A program made the translations under genes and the position numbers. Positions 21,885 through 35,530 of a stretch of DNA of 64,000 nt are shown here, piece after piece (the stretch's first letter is position 1; each line of letters starts with the position of its first letter). This DNA is from Serinus canaria (lineage: Eukaryota; Chordata; Aves; Passeriformes; Fringillidae): contig NC_066316.1 of assembly GCF_022539315.1 (NCBI RefSeq), positions 23,611,245 to 23,675,244 on the forward strand, given 5' to 3'. The notes beneath the pieces were generated by a model. The model was not told where the DNA came from. It worked only from the letters and a program-made list of their open reading frames with translations, and ran no database searches.

Positions 21885-24379
21885 CTTAGGTCTTTAACAG
21901 AGGACTATTTCTATAAAAGACCAGTTTTTCTTCACGGGCTTCATCTGCTGTACCAAGGCATCTGTGCAAAAGGTAGGATTGGTTAGCACAGCTGAACACT
22001 GTTTTCTCTGTCTCTTAGTATAGCTTAGAGGTGACTGAGCACCCGTAAGAAAGCAGTGATTTGAGGAAGAAACATTTTCTCCTTAGGAGGCTGATCACAT
22101 TTGGCTTTTGGGGGTCTGCATTACACAAAGGTTCCCAGTTTCCATCAAACGCTTCTCCCACACAGGTGCTGACAGTGTTGTGTCTCCTGTTACAACCATC
22201 ACTTAGGGAAACTCCAAGCATGGTTTCATTTTCTTGGGAATGAAATGTATTATGTCTGCACAAGGTTTCAGATCTCTCCTCACTTGCAGACCTGCCAAGA
22301 TATCAGGAAGGGTGACAAGCAGCTGCTGTGTGGATCACCTGGGTTTTGTTACTCCAGATGAGAGATTATAGCAGGCCTTAAATAGTTATCTGCTATAAAT
22401 GGCTTCTCCTTGAGGCAGCATTTACTGAGCTGCTCATGGATGAGGATGGGCTGGAGAACATGATTCTGCTGGCTGCAAGACTAGGCTGAGGACAAAAGGA
22501 GCGCAATTAATGATTGTTATTTTGTGACTGGTCAGAGGCCACTACAATTCTGACAAAGAAAATCAAAGAAACACTCTTGCAAAGCAAAGCTTTTCTCACA
22601 GTTCATTACCTCTTTCATATTCTGAACTTCCTTGTGCTGGCGGACAAAATGACCAACAGATGTTAGTCACATTGAGGAAAAATTTCAAAGAATAATTTTT
22701 TAAACATGTCCTTTTATAGCTTACTTTACCCACTTTATACATTATATTTAAAGTTATGTATGGTCATACATCCCACAATAGTTTGGGTTGTCTTGTTTTG
22801 TTAGTAAAACATCAGCTCACTTTTCTCTTCCCACTTAACGACACAGCTGGGGTCACAGCTTGTCAAAGGCAATGGTGTCAGACCTCCTAAACATCTTCCC
22901 TAAACCTTCATCCTGAGGGAAGTTAGTACATCTCAGGGCTGTATTGCTCTGTGGTCCAGTTAGCAGTAAAATGACATTTTCTTTGCACAGATGAAGTCAC
23001 GATACAACTTCTACTTCTGCCCTGCCAACCTGCAGGCTGTTGCTTCATCCACCTGAGAGCTCTCATAGAACAAATGCTCTTAGTCCAGCCCACTAGGAGT
23101 GTATAAAGTCAGTAGCAATGGATTGTATGTACAATGAACAGCTTTTTGTGTGTATTCCATATCCCACCCTTGCAATTTAACCAGGCATAAGTTCATTTAT
23201 TGTGCTGCAAGCTGAGTTGTAATGAAGGATATCACTTACTTATCACAGTACTCTAAGTAATCATGCTGGAGGTTATTCATTTTCACAACAGAGAATAAAA
23301 AAAATATTTATCTGATTTTTAACTCTCAGTAGTAACAATAAATATTTAGGCCTTATATATATTTTTTGGGTTGAATTTTAATTTTTTTCTAAAAATTTTA
23401 GGACTGAGTAAGAAAGCAGGTCTTCTACTTGTGACCACAAAATATCATACTATCTGGCAAGAATGGGCTCCTGGAGAAATTCTGTGCAATTTTACACAGA
23501 ACAACAACAAATCTAAGTCTTGGAACTCTCAGAGAGATGGAGCTGCTCTCCCATTTGAAATATTTTACTGGAATTCAGTGTAAATGTTAGTTCTGAAGCA
23601 TCAGAAAAATTCTGAGGAACGAAAAATTAAATCCTGTGGGAGGCTGTGTTTTAGTAGAATAAGCATAATTATCTGTGTGACTGTAGGCAGGCTAATCTGC
23701 TACTGATTCTGAACAAAAAAATTAAAATCTTCTTAGGACATACAATTAGCTAGAGATTAGAAAGTAACTGCTGTCAATGCAGATTGTATTTAAATCTAAT
23801 TTCATATATTGTGGCCAAAATTAAATGTGACGACCAGCTGCTCACTTAATAAACTAGACTGAGATAATTAGTAGGAGATAAAAGCACTCCATATTACAAG
23901 GATTAAAAACACTTTTTAAGAAGCATCTATAAAAAGGTTATAATCAGCATAAGGGTAAAAAAAGGTTTTTTAATCAGGAAATCAGTCTGGCTGATTGCTA
24001 GTCCAGTCCTATACAGCTGACTTTTCCCCCAGTTATTTCTAAATAATTACAAAGGTATTGCTAAAAAAGTTATTTTGGTGTTTTTTTCTGGTAGGACCTT
24101 CTTGCAAACCATGGGGGACTCTTTGATTTGGATATGTTTGGAAGAACAGAACTTTTATCACAGACAGATGTGAGCACAAAGGCTTTAAGAGGAAGAAGGC
24201 CTTCCATGGAAGATTCTGCATGCTGGAAATTGGTGATGCTGCAAGTTCTAGAGTTCCTTGTAGCCACCTTATTTAATGTGAGCTTTTAGGAGCATGACTT
24301 CAGTATGGTGTGGGCAGGTGGGAGAACACTGTATGGGACTGGAGAGCTGATTATTCTTACAGGTAGGACTGATGAGTGC

Positions 24380-24490
24380 TTAATAGAAAAGCAGGGTAAT
24401 TTCTGGTATCTGTTAGCAAAGAGGATCATAAACCAAGGAAACATGGGAAAAAAATTCCCAAGGGTGTTCTAAGGGTATAGTGATAATAGA
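24380..24490 (+). repeat. Diverged repeat, copy 1 of a local pair
   Basis: It shares with 25640-25745 the block GATCATAAACCAAG and flanking matches in the same order and orientation, about two thirds identical by eye. The family is not recognised. It could be an old interspersed repeat or a local duplication. Confidence 0.55.
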
Positions 24491-25639
24491 GATGTTTAAG
24501 GCTCTCAAATACACAGTGTACAACTTGCATGGATAACACATATCATATACCAATATATATATTATAATATTGGTGTTGTAACAGATATAACTAGTGTTAA
24601 AATTGTATCAGTAAATAAATGAGGGTTGTATAAAGGAGTACATATGTATATGAGCCTGTGGGCTTGGGAGGTTTGTGGTAACAAGCCTGCTTCTCAATTG
24701 CAATAGCATCCATTTGAGAATCTCAGCCACTTAAGGGAACAAATTAATTCTTCTGTCAAGCTGTTGTAATTCAGCTTGCTCTACCTCACATAATATTCCT
24801 GTCCTTGAAATGCAGGAGCTCTTGGTGTGACTGGTCTTGTGTGCACAGCTCTTGCTCCAAACACTTGATCTCAGTTGCATAATGGACAGTAGGACTTGGC
24901 CCCCTAAAACTTAATATGTCAGCCCTAAAATAATTTAAAAAGGAATTAATGTGTCTTCTCCTCCTCCACACTGCCTGTAACCTGAGAGCCTCCATGTGGC
25001 TAAGAATACAGACTTGTCTTCTCTAAATTGAAGACGTTCTGCTCATACCACTGGAGAAACAAACTAAAAAATAAGGCAACCAGATGTTAAAAAATGTTGA
25101 AAGTTCCTTTTTTTGGAAAGGTAGCTATGTTAAATAAACATTAAAATGCTATTTTTTCTATATAGCTATTCATTTTAATGTCACCCCAAGAGTTCATCCA
25201 AGGGCCTTTGGGTCACTTGGGAGAATGTACAGTATATTTTGGCTTCACAGCCTTCAACTTGCTACAATGGGCTAATTCTTGCAATTAATGACATAAATGC
25301 TGCTGATGTAGATGGATTGACAAATTAGTTCAAATGCTAGTTTGTAGAGGCACATGGCAAATCAGATACAGCTAGAATGCACTAAGAGGCTTCCCCTGGC
25401 AGGAAAAGGAACCCTTGGGAAGAGCAAGATACAGTGACCATTCACCCTCGTTCACCTGGCAGCATTTTTTCTGTCCAAGCAGAACTGGGACAAAATTAGA
25501 GAGTGTGAAGACTTTTTGTCCCACAAGGCTTTCAACAGGGCTTTTTTTTTAGGGCGAAAAAACCTGATTCAGACAAGATAGTCAGACAAGCTGAGGTAGC
25601 TGTAGGTCTGGTAATTCCTGTTGGGCATATTGAAGTTTG

Positions 25640-25745
25640 ATGTAGAATAGCAGGTTAATTTATGGTGCCTGGTAGGAAAGGTGATCATAAACCAAGAAAA
25701 TATGAGCAAATCATTCAAGGGAATGCTGTGAAGTTTATTGATACT
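25640..25745 (+). repeat. Diverged repeat, copy 2 of a local pair
   Basis: Partner of 24380-24490, in direct orientation about 1.26 kb away. Shared blocks include 'gcaggttaattt', 'ggtgcctggtagg' and GATCATAAACCAAG. Confidence 0.55.
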
Positions 25746-28700
25746 TGCTCTATGATCAGGTGCTGGAAAGCTAAACAGAGCAAGGAAGCTAAAGGGAGAA
25801 TTTCAACAACTCTGTTTGTGTGGGTAAAATACTCTTGGAAAGAGCACGTTTTCCTTCTGAAAAGACATTCCTCTCTTTGAGACAGCATTCCATAATAGCT
25901 GCATTTTCATTCAGTTTGCAATAGCTCATGAGAGCAGATGCATTGCAATGTTGATGTTTCAGGGGTGGATCAGCTCCATGGATTAATGCATTTTGTGCTT
26001 CAGGAATGATGGAGGTGGGTTACTGCACACCTGAGACCCTCTGCAGGGCACACTGATGTCTGGCTGCAATTCCTGAGCTTTACAGCTTTGGCTAAGGGGT
26101 GTGATGGCCTCTGTGTTTGCAGGCAGGAAATAACACTCAGTCAGCTGTGCTGGATGTGGTGCTGCAGGGCGTGCTCCTGCCCTCATACCTACAGACATGA
26201 AAGGGCTCACAGAGCAGGGGCTGAGGCTCTCAGCTGGTGCCCATCAGAGGGTGTAAGGTGATACAGGATGTTGCACACGGCAGAAATCTGGATCTCCCAC
26301 GAGTGGCTGGGAATGTGCTACCTGACGTGCCCCAGCCCATCTCCCTCCCCACGGTGCTCAGCCAGCTCTTGGCCAGGGCACCAGGGGGGAGCAGCAAATG
26401 CAGGGTTGCAGGCTGGTGCAGCTAAGCTGCTTTTCTGCCCCATCTGTTCATTGTTTGATCCTGGTCAGCTCTCTGTATTCTGTGCTGTGCTAGATAGCAG
26501 AGATGAAGATCCCAGTTGGGCAGAGGGCAGCCATCCCTGCAGTGGAGCTAACATTTGTGGTCTCCAAGTCTAGCTCAGTGAGAATAATGACTCCAAGCCA
26601 TGGAATTGAGTTGCTCTGCTACTGTATGAACTTTAATGTTAATTACCTGTGTGAGTGGACGTCCGTGCAGAAGTAGCTGAACTCCCAAATCCTAACTGGA
26701 TGTTACCCCATGGGGAAATACTTGACCTCAGTCTATGCAGATAGGTGGATTTTTTTTTCTTTCTTCCTGTTTATGCAGGGGAGCTCATGGAGGCTGTTTT
26801 ATTTTGCATCACTTGGAGCTCAAATATGAGCTGTCAACCTGCAGAACAGTGAAATATTATAGATAGCTGGCTGTGTACTGAGATCCAGAAGGCTGAATCA
26901 GCTCTTTTTAAAGTATCAGTTTTCATTGTTACTGAAATTTGACTTTTCTAAAGAAAAATGTCAGGAATACATGTAAGAAAGTTGCTTATCATTTGTGTTC
27001 TGGTAGCAGCTTAGTCATAAAAATAATTTTACTTGCAGTACACATGGATAACCTCTTATAAAGTATTGTTTAGAGAGCTCAGGAGAGAAATCTATACAAC
27101 ACAGCAATGCAAGAATATTGCTGTCCCTTCTCTTAGGAGAAAGGTAGACAAAGAAAATAAGTTGCTGTTTTGAGAGGAATCTATTTCCCTTCCAAGAATA
27201 ACCTATGAGATTCATTCCTATCATCAGCCTTTCTGCTGCTACAGAGTGTTTGCTTTGTTTCTGGAAGAGGAAACTGAGTGTGATGGTATATCTCAAGCAC
27301 ATGGGACATGAAGAGTATGGACTGACATTAAAAAGACTGCTTTTCTGGGCTGAATTTATAGATAGATGTTAAGAAAGCAGCCAAGAAGGCATATTCACCA
27401 GAGGAGTTTGTGTGCTTAAAGTAATTAATTTTTTCCCCCTTTTAATTTATTTTTTTTAATTCTTAGACTGACTAAAACACAATCCCATTTTTTTTTTAGC
27501 CATGCTCTGTCTACAGATTGCCCCAGAATTTCTGTGCCTTCAACCTCAGTTCTCTCTCCCTTTTTCTTTTTCTCCATCCAAACACTTCCAAGAACAAAGA
27601 GGATAGTTGCTGGGAGGTGGTGAAGGCTCTGAAAGGAAAAAAATAAATTAGCGTCAAATGGGCATCTCTTCATCCCACTCTGCATCCAAGGAGTCTTAAG
27701 GAGACCACAGAACACTATCAGTACTGCCTCCCAACACATTCTGTATCCCAAGAACCCTTCTGGAACACAAGAATCCTATTCCTCTGCAACCTCCAATAAC
27801 CTCACTTAAAATAAAATTCCTCATTTGGTGATTCTTGCGAGAAATAACTGGTGGTGCTCTCTGGAAGGCGCAAATTGATGAATTCCCTCAGTTCCTCTCA
27901 ATGTCTGGAAGAACTGGGATTGTAAGATGATTTTTGGGAGCTATTTAAGGACAGCCTACTTTAATTAATATCCAGTGGATTCAGCTCTTGGCATCTGCTG
28001 TTTTGTACTGTAAACACACTGGTATTTGCTTGGTGGCACCTTTCTTGTCCAGGGTACCCTACTGATGTGGTTTCTGTCTGGCCTACATAATGAAGAAGGA
28101 GTGTCTGTATAATGTCAGCACTTACTGCATTGTCACATCAGGGAATATTCTTTAGCAAATTAGAGGCTTAGGGTTACCTTACTTTCCTCAGTTCAGGCAG
28201 CAGAGGTGAGGATAATATATGGAAGAATACTCTCCTGGACAGGGCAGGAAACTACCCCTGGCTGCAGCTGTCTTGTGTGTCCTCCCTCAGCTTCAGCAGA
28301 CACCTCTGAGATACCTGCCCAGCTGAGAAAAAGGTGAATGTAAAGTTCAATGTGCAAAGATGGGATTTATTTCTGAATGTTTTTAAAAGTGCCAACTTGT
28401 TTTGCTGTGATTAACAAGGAAAGAAACTCCTGATGCTTGTGGCTGAGAGAGCAGAGGGATAGCACTTCAGCTGCACTGTGCTAATGTTTGTAGCTTTTCT
28501 TTGTCCTGTACAAGAGATAATATCTGTGTTTAGATCTCACTGAAAGCAGCCAAAAAACCTCTTGTCACCATAACTGTATTAGCTTTGATCTTGTGTATTT
28601 GATTATGTTGGGTGTTTTTGTTTATTACAGGCTCTCAATTTTCCTTCTTTGCTCTAAAAACTGGACTCAGAATATTGAATCACTTTTCTCCATATCAGTG

Positions 28701-31700
28701 AATCTGCTTATTGACATCCTGTTAGAGGCCTGTGCAAATAGTCTTCAAAAAGGAATAAATGAAAGACACCGGTGAAAAGCAAAGTTTGACCAGAGGGCAA
28801 AGTTCTGTCAAAAACACTTTATCTTTCTTTGTTACTGAGACATGACCAGATGTTTGTTTATAACAAAATGCCTGCATTGGGATTTTTCAAAGCCCAGATG
28901 AGGAAAACTGTATCTAATTGCTTCTAGGAGTGCAGTCATGTCCTAGCTGCAACCCGGGTCAATGTGTCCTCAAATCCTCTATCTGGAGATTTTGGGAGTG
29001 GAATAAAAGTGTCTGTGTTTTTGCTGAAAGGAGATAGGGCTGTCAGCTCAGGCACACACTGAACATCTGCTCAGCCTGAGCCCTGTGGTTTAGCTAGATT
29101 AAAATGCCCCATTAAAATGATCATCAGTCAATCAGAACACTTCCTCACTCTCAGGAACACAACATCACGCTCAGGGCTGCAGCTCCCAGGGAAGCCAGGG
29201 CATCGTGCTGGGGGGAAGAATCAGGGCAATGAAATGCTTCCCAATTGTGGTCTGTTTGGCCTGTGTGATGTCACAGACTGGTGTTTAACCTGGCATCAAA
29301 CACCTTGGAATTTGTTCTCCTAAATGATTTTAAATCTAGCTAATTATTTGGATTATTAATCTTGATTATTTTAATCTTGGCTATTAACTCTAGTTAGCAA
29401 AATGAAATGTAATTCGTGTTCTAGCTTTGGGAGAGTTTCCAATCTATAAATCTGTATCACAGACCACAAATTTGTGTTGTTTCAGTAGCACAGAGATAAT
29501 TTCCTTTTTTATTTAAACACCTGGATAACTATTTAAGACTACCAGACTACAGGTCTTATAAATTATAGATGCAGGAATTGCCAGGAAAGCTCTGTTTTAT
29601 TAATAAAAAGAAAGGCAATACTAATAGAAAAAGCAACTCAGACAAATTAAGATAGTCCCCTTCAGCTGGCTTTTATCTGTAAGCAAATTGTCTGTGACAA
29701 AGGATTATTTCTATAAACAATAAACAGTTTGTTAACAGCTATGTAGATGTTGGTCTGAAGCACCTTATGTGATGATTTGCCAGGCCTTTTGCCGTATAGA
29801 TTTTGAATTACTTAGAATTAAATGTCTGCTTGCATTTATTAAGGCATTTAACTAATTTGGTCTTGGTTTTTTTTGGTGGAGAAGAGAAGGTAGAAATGCA
29901 CAGTTCCTGTAGCAATAATTTCTGAAGTCTGTTTAATGTGGACCAGCCATAAATGTATCATCATGTTGAAGCACAGTGTTAATGAAAAAAATTCTATGAA
30001 TCAAGGTACAGCAAGCTGATGTCCCCTTTCAGAAACACCCTCTGCATGTTGAGGAAGCATCTGGTGCAATTTGGAATATTTTGTCAATTAATTTAACAAC
30101 CAAATGTGGAAAAGGCCTTACTGCAAGTATTTCAAAATTTTGCTGATGGAAGTTGCAGGTATGAATTGAGAGACTGGAATCAAGGGACAGATTATGGCTT
30201 TTTGGAGCTTGAAGTACATGATATCCCATGGATCCTGAGTGCTTCTCCTGCCCCCCTTCTCATTCCTTCCCTCTCAGCCCCCTGGAACTGCAGTGGGAGG
30301 AAGTTTTCCTTCTTGAGAAGCTTCTTGATCTTTTCTTTTGCCGACAGGGAATTTCTTGGAAGACCAGAGAGCTGTGCTTCCAAGGCTTGGCTTGGCCTGG
30401 CCTGCTGCACCTTTCTCTGAGTAACACTTGAGCACTCCTTTATTGGGGTGATGCTGAAAGAGTCCTTGCAGTGACAGCTCTCACTGAGATGGATGAATGT
30501 TCATATTGCACTAAAAAGACCACACTGCATTGGATAAATGCCACGTCATCAACTTTAAAAACCATTAAAAAATTTGTGTGCCAGACTAATTTGAAAAATT
30601 AAAAAAAGAATTGATAATCCAGTATTATCAGATCATGATTAAGGATGGTAAGAAAAGCATTTAGGTGTCTGCACATTAACCTCTCCTACCTGTAGCAGCT
30701 CCAAAAAGTCACATTTACAGGAAACAATTCTGTGTAAGGCTCTGAGGAGGAAAGCTCAGCTCCTCAAGGGAAGATGATGATTAATGCACTGTAAAGTTAC
30801 TCCTGAGCTTGCCTTGGGACACCTTCTCTATGCTGTCACACCTTGATCAGCATTTTATTGACACCTGAGAATTTCAGAAAAGCATGTAGTAATTACACAG
30901 TATTATCATCTGCATTTCTGATACATAGGCTCTCACAAAGTGCCTCTTAAAATAATTTATTGCATTTTTTCCTTGCTGCAGATTACATCATTTTAATGTG
31001 AACTTCAGTTTCCAACACCTTGCATGGTAACACCTTGTAAAGTAGTTTAACATGACAGAAATACTTAAACAAAATTTGGGGTTGGTCTCAGAGATGTCCC
31101 CTTTAGGACACTGCAGTAAATTCAGCCCCCAGACTGACACCCTTTTTCCATATAAATTTAATTTTCCAGGGTTAATATTTCTTCACAGTGCAAGTTAATT
31201 ACTTTAAGAGGAAAAACTGCAATAGTGTTACACATTTACAGTGGCTTTCCCTAGCCTTTGGAAAATGCATGAATTTACCATTAAGCATCAGGTATGCTCT
31301 AGTCTGTCACATATTTGGGTTTGCTATATCCATTAATAAGCTTAATGCTATTTGTTATTATCCATTAAGATCTCCAGTATTCAATCCTTCTCACTATTTG
31401 TATCTTATTTTCATCTCACCCTTTCACTTTTGTCTTTGGTTTTCTTTCACTTTGGCCAGTTTATTTACAACCACTAAATAGAAGTGCTGCCACTCCTTCT
31501 TCACAGCTCAGCAGACAGGGAATGGTGGGATCACTGTGTTGGGCCATGCCTATTCAGCCTCCTCTGCTTGTGCCATTTGCTATAACTGAGCTCTGTCCAA
31601 AATACCTCTAAAATCCCTGTGAATGGAGTCTGTCCAGTAAGGCCAGGCTCTTAAAATGGCTGTGAATACTACAGGTTTCTTATAGTTCTCTTTATTCTGC

Positions 31701-33520
31701 CATTTCAGCACAACTGTTTTTCACAATGCATTTCTTTAACCCTGCATAATCCAGCCTGATGTAATCCTCCAAGTTCTGGGCATGACCTAGGATTCTCAAG
31801 TGATTCACTGAAATGTCATGCAAAACAGAGGCTTTGTTTTAAAAACACTTAAAATAAAGTGAAAAAAGGAAGATACTAGAACAGACTAGGTTCTGTGCAC
31901 ACAGTTCAGAAATATGTGTGAGCATCACTCCTAACTAAATGTCTGTATCATTTCTTCTCCCCAGGTTCCCACTGACCCTGGATGGAATGGCACACACGAC
32001 ACAGGGATGGCTTCTGAGGGCAGGGAACATTTATCCTCCCAGGGCAGGAAAGGGAGAGGGCCTCACCCTGGTGGTCCCTGTGGTGGTTAGAACATTTGGT
32101 GCTTGCAGGGAATGGTGGCCTTTGCTGCAGGCACCGTGTGATGGGCAAACTTGGCGTGCAATCAGTTAGAAACTGCTCTCCAGAATGCAGCAGGTCTTGA
32201 ACAATATCTCCTTTGCCCTGAGCTATTGCAGGTGGCATCCACACTGATATTGAGGAGGAAAAAGCTGAGAGAGAAGTAGGAGTCTGAAAGTGGTCCTAGG
32301 GAAGCATACTGAGAGTTTGCTGGGCAGACCTCAGAAGGAAATTTCTGAAGAAAAAACAGGAGGCTGGTGTGGATATTTTGGTGAATCTAAATTCTTACCA
32401 AAAAAGGCAGAAAATCCCAAGGCAGGTGATGCCAAAGCTTGTCATTTGTTTTTTTTGGCAGTCTCCAGTCTCAGAGATGCCTGACATTTGGAAGGAGGGG
32501 TAGGAACTGGAGAAACTACCATCACCTGGAGAGAGTTTGAAAGTGTTCATGGAGAGTGCACAGCAGGCAGGAGCGGGGGTGATAAAAGCAGCACAAAACA
32601 AGGGGAGCCTCTCAGGGGAGCACTGCAGACCAGGCAAGGAGATAAATTAATCTGGAAACAGTTTGCTAACTGTTGGCTGGGGGTGTAACCAGGGCAAGGA
32701 CTCAACACAGAGCCAAGAGCTGCTATTCAGCCAAACTGTGCAGGTGCATAAAACATGGTGCAGGAGCCTCCTCTGAGTCTAAAGTAGGTACAAAACTTCT
32801 AAACAGAGCAAAACTTGGGTTGAGACACACCTCTCTGTGTTTAATGTCCCTGTGTTTATCTGGGGGGTGGTTTTAGAGGAACACTTTCAGTTCAGGTGTG
32901 GAGGTGGGATCAACAGACTGAGCTTTCAGGAAAGGCTGGGGATAACAACAGGTGAAATGTAAACACATGGGTTTCTTGGCATAGATGGGTGAAAAGTTGA
33001 TGACCAAATTTTTAATTGCATTTGGGGGAAAAGGTATCTTTTACTGGACCAAAACCATGCCAGCCACATCAAGAGGGTATCTCTAATAGAAACACAGGGG
33101 ACTTACCCTACTGCAGCCCTTGAACTCATCTTTCAGGTAACAGGAATGTTCCCTGCAGGGTGGGAAGTGGTTGAGGACTGCTTTTGCTGGCAGGTGCATT
33201 CCTCCTAGACCAATTAGCTGAACTGAGCTGTCACCGTGACAAACTTGGCCAGGGAAAGGGGTAACTTGGCTTAACTCACTACCATGGGCTGGGGTTTTCT
33301 AAAGTCCAGCCTAGCTCAGAGGAATGCTCCTGAGAGCTGAGCAGAGCTTTTAGGCTTTTCCACCAGCTTGGTTTCACCTGAAGAACTCCTGCTGGCCCCA
33401 CGGTGCTCCCACCCAGAACCATTGCCTGACACACGCTCCGGTGCCCATTGGGTGGGAGCAACAGCCCAATCCTGGGGGATGGGATGAGGCATGTTGGGCC
33501 ATAGCAGAGCAGCTGGATTT

Positions 33521-33550
33521 CCTCCCTGCCTCCCTCCCTCCCTCCCTCCC
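33521..33550. repeat. CCCT simple repeat
   Basis: About six tandem CCCT/TCCC units, C on the plus strand. Confidence 0.85.
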
Positions 33551-34842
33551 AGCCTTGGTGCCCCTGGGGAGCAACCTCAGCCTTTGGGACTGGGAATTTC
33601 CAGGTTACAGTAAGTTCAATTAGAGTTAAGGTTCACCCCAAGCTGCTGATGAGCTGGCAGCCACTGCCTTGATGATCTGTTTGTGATTATCCTGCTGAGA
33701 GTTTAATTTAGTTTTATTTTTGCCAGCTGATATTTGCTGTCCCAGGGGCAGAGCATTGCATCGTGTGCTCTGTATGCAATGGTTGTTTTTCAAATATGTA
33801 AATAGAGATAAGTTATTTCCCTCAAATCTCTTGCTATTAGAGCTCATTTTTAGTGCTACACGCACTTACTACTAATCCCTTGGATTTTGAAGTCCCTGTT
33901 TCTGTTCTCAAACCTCAATCTCTGTTTAAAAGTATTATTAGAGTTGATTGACTGTGAGGAAAGTAAATATTGGTTTTGCTGACTAGAGTAATGCCCCTAA
34001 ACACAGCAGATAGATTACTTTTGATGATGGATTCAAACACCTTCTGGGACTGCTTGGTCTCTCTATTTACTATTATCAATGTTGTAATTTTTTTATCAAG
34101 ACTGGCAGCTTCTTCTCACAGAAAATCTTTATTGCAAGGCTGACCTGCCTAACACCTCCCTATTAGTAACAGAAACAAATAAGAGTTGATTGTTCAGCTG
34201 CTGTCATTTAAAAAGACTAAATCAACCTGCCACAAAAGAATAATTCCCCCTGGTAACTTTATCCATTTGCCCTTGGTGGTGACACTTTGGATACCACCCT
34301 GGTTGAACTATAAATTAGTTCCTAGAGAAGCATTTCTAAATATATAGCTCTGCACAATGTTGTGATTGATTGAAAAAAAGTAAATAGCTATGCATGGTTC
34401 AGTAATCTGAAAAGAATGCAAAGGTTCAGTTCTAATTGCTTTGCACAATTTAGTACCATTTTGCTGTGCTTTCCAAATGGGTTTATTCTGCTGCACTGTG
34501 TATGTCTGTTATGTAACATGGCAGCACTGCTTATATACAGACAGCTCTGCTTTTTAAAAGGATGTGCCAGTGTTTTCATTTTATGTTTTGAGCACATTTT
34601 TAAAAGTCTTACCTAACCAAACAACCCATTCTGGGTGTTTGCTTATCCAGAGTCCTACAAAGGATGCAGTAACCTGTCAGATGAGTTATGAAATTGATTT
34701 TAAGCTTATTCATTAAAGCTTTCTTTTATCATCTTGGAATCAAGTCTCTATGTTCTCTTTGGATTGGAGAATCTTTAAAAGAGGTTGTGAAATATGTACT
34801 TCTTAAAATTTTGATTGTAGCATCCACTGAGGTTGACTTTAA

Positions 34843-34980
34843 TTTATTTTGCATACAATTCTTCTGTATGCAAAATAAAGAAAAGAAGAATGAATATTGT
34901 AGGGTTTTATATCCAAGAAGAATGAATAAATATTCATTCTTCTTGGATATAAATACAACCATACAATTCTTCTGTATGCT
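34843..34980. repeat. Compound hairpin and direct-repeat cluster
   Basis: Two perfect inverted repeats lie side by side. One has 14-bp arms (34843-34856 and 34866-34879) with a 9-nt loop. The other has 23-bp arms (34906-34928 and 34931-34953) around two bases. The 20-mer CATACAATTCTTCTGTATGC occurs both in the first hairpin (from 34852) and again from 34961. 'AGAAGAATGAATA' also recurs near 34885 and 34917. Nested copies like this suggest repeated template switching. Confidence 0.92.
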
Positions 34981-35336
34981 TCTAGGTATTAAAGCCCATA
35001 TTCTGCCTATCTGTGAAGAGCTGCTGTTCTGAAATCTAAGAAAGAATGGCTGAACACTCAATGATTGGACTGGAACTTCAGTTTAACTTCAAATTGCTCT
35101 TTTATTTTCTACTGACAATGTTATTGTCACATTTTGCTCTTAGTGCATTCCTCACATAAATCCTACACACAGTATGATTATATTCAAGACTAATTACAAA
35201 AAAATCTATAAGAATTGTTAATAATATTGATATCTATAAATATCCCAGAGACTAATTCACCTTGCTTCTTTTGAAAGTAAATTATCATACTGCTAATAGA
35301 GATGGTAATAAAAGTTAGTTAAGATGTAATTAAAAA
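34981..35336. other. Unique AT-rich sequence
   Basis: No gene or repeat recognised. It leads into the tetranucleotide array. Confidence 0.5.
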
Positions 35337-35358
35337 TATCTATCTCTCTATCTATCTC

Positions 35359-35408
<50 letters not shown>

Positions 35409-35530
35409 ATCTATATCTATCTATCTCTATCTATATCTCTATCTATCTATATCTATCTCTATCTATATCTATCTATCTATATCTCTGTCTATATATCTAT
35501 CTATATCTATCTCTCTACCTCTCTGTCTCT
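35337..35530. repeat. TATC/CTAT microsatellite, compound
   Basis: About 190 bp of CTAT tetramers, pure for about 60 bp (35361-35408) and then mixed with CTATAT and CTCT units to about 35530. On the minus strand this is a GATA repeat. It is probably length-polymorphic. Confidence 0.96.

Larger units (their letters stand above)
21885..34842. other. Unique non-coding sequence, long
   Basis: About 13 kb without a supportable gene. Contents noted are a diverged repeat pair at about 24380-24490 and 25640-25745, a TA-rich patch at about 24540-24575, T-rich runs near 26752-26762 and 27430-27500, a CCCT run at 33521-33550, and several AT-rich stretches dense in TAAT and ACAAT-type sites that could be conserved enhancers (about 22495-22640, 23640-23960, 29480-29760, 33940-34330). 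None of these can be confirmed without comparison to other genomes. Confidence 0.5.
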
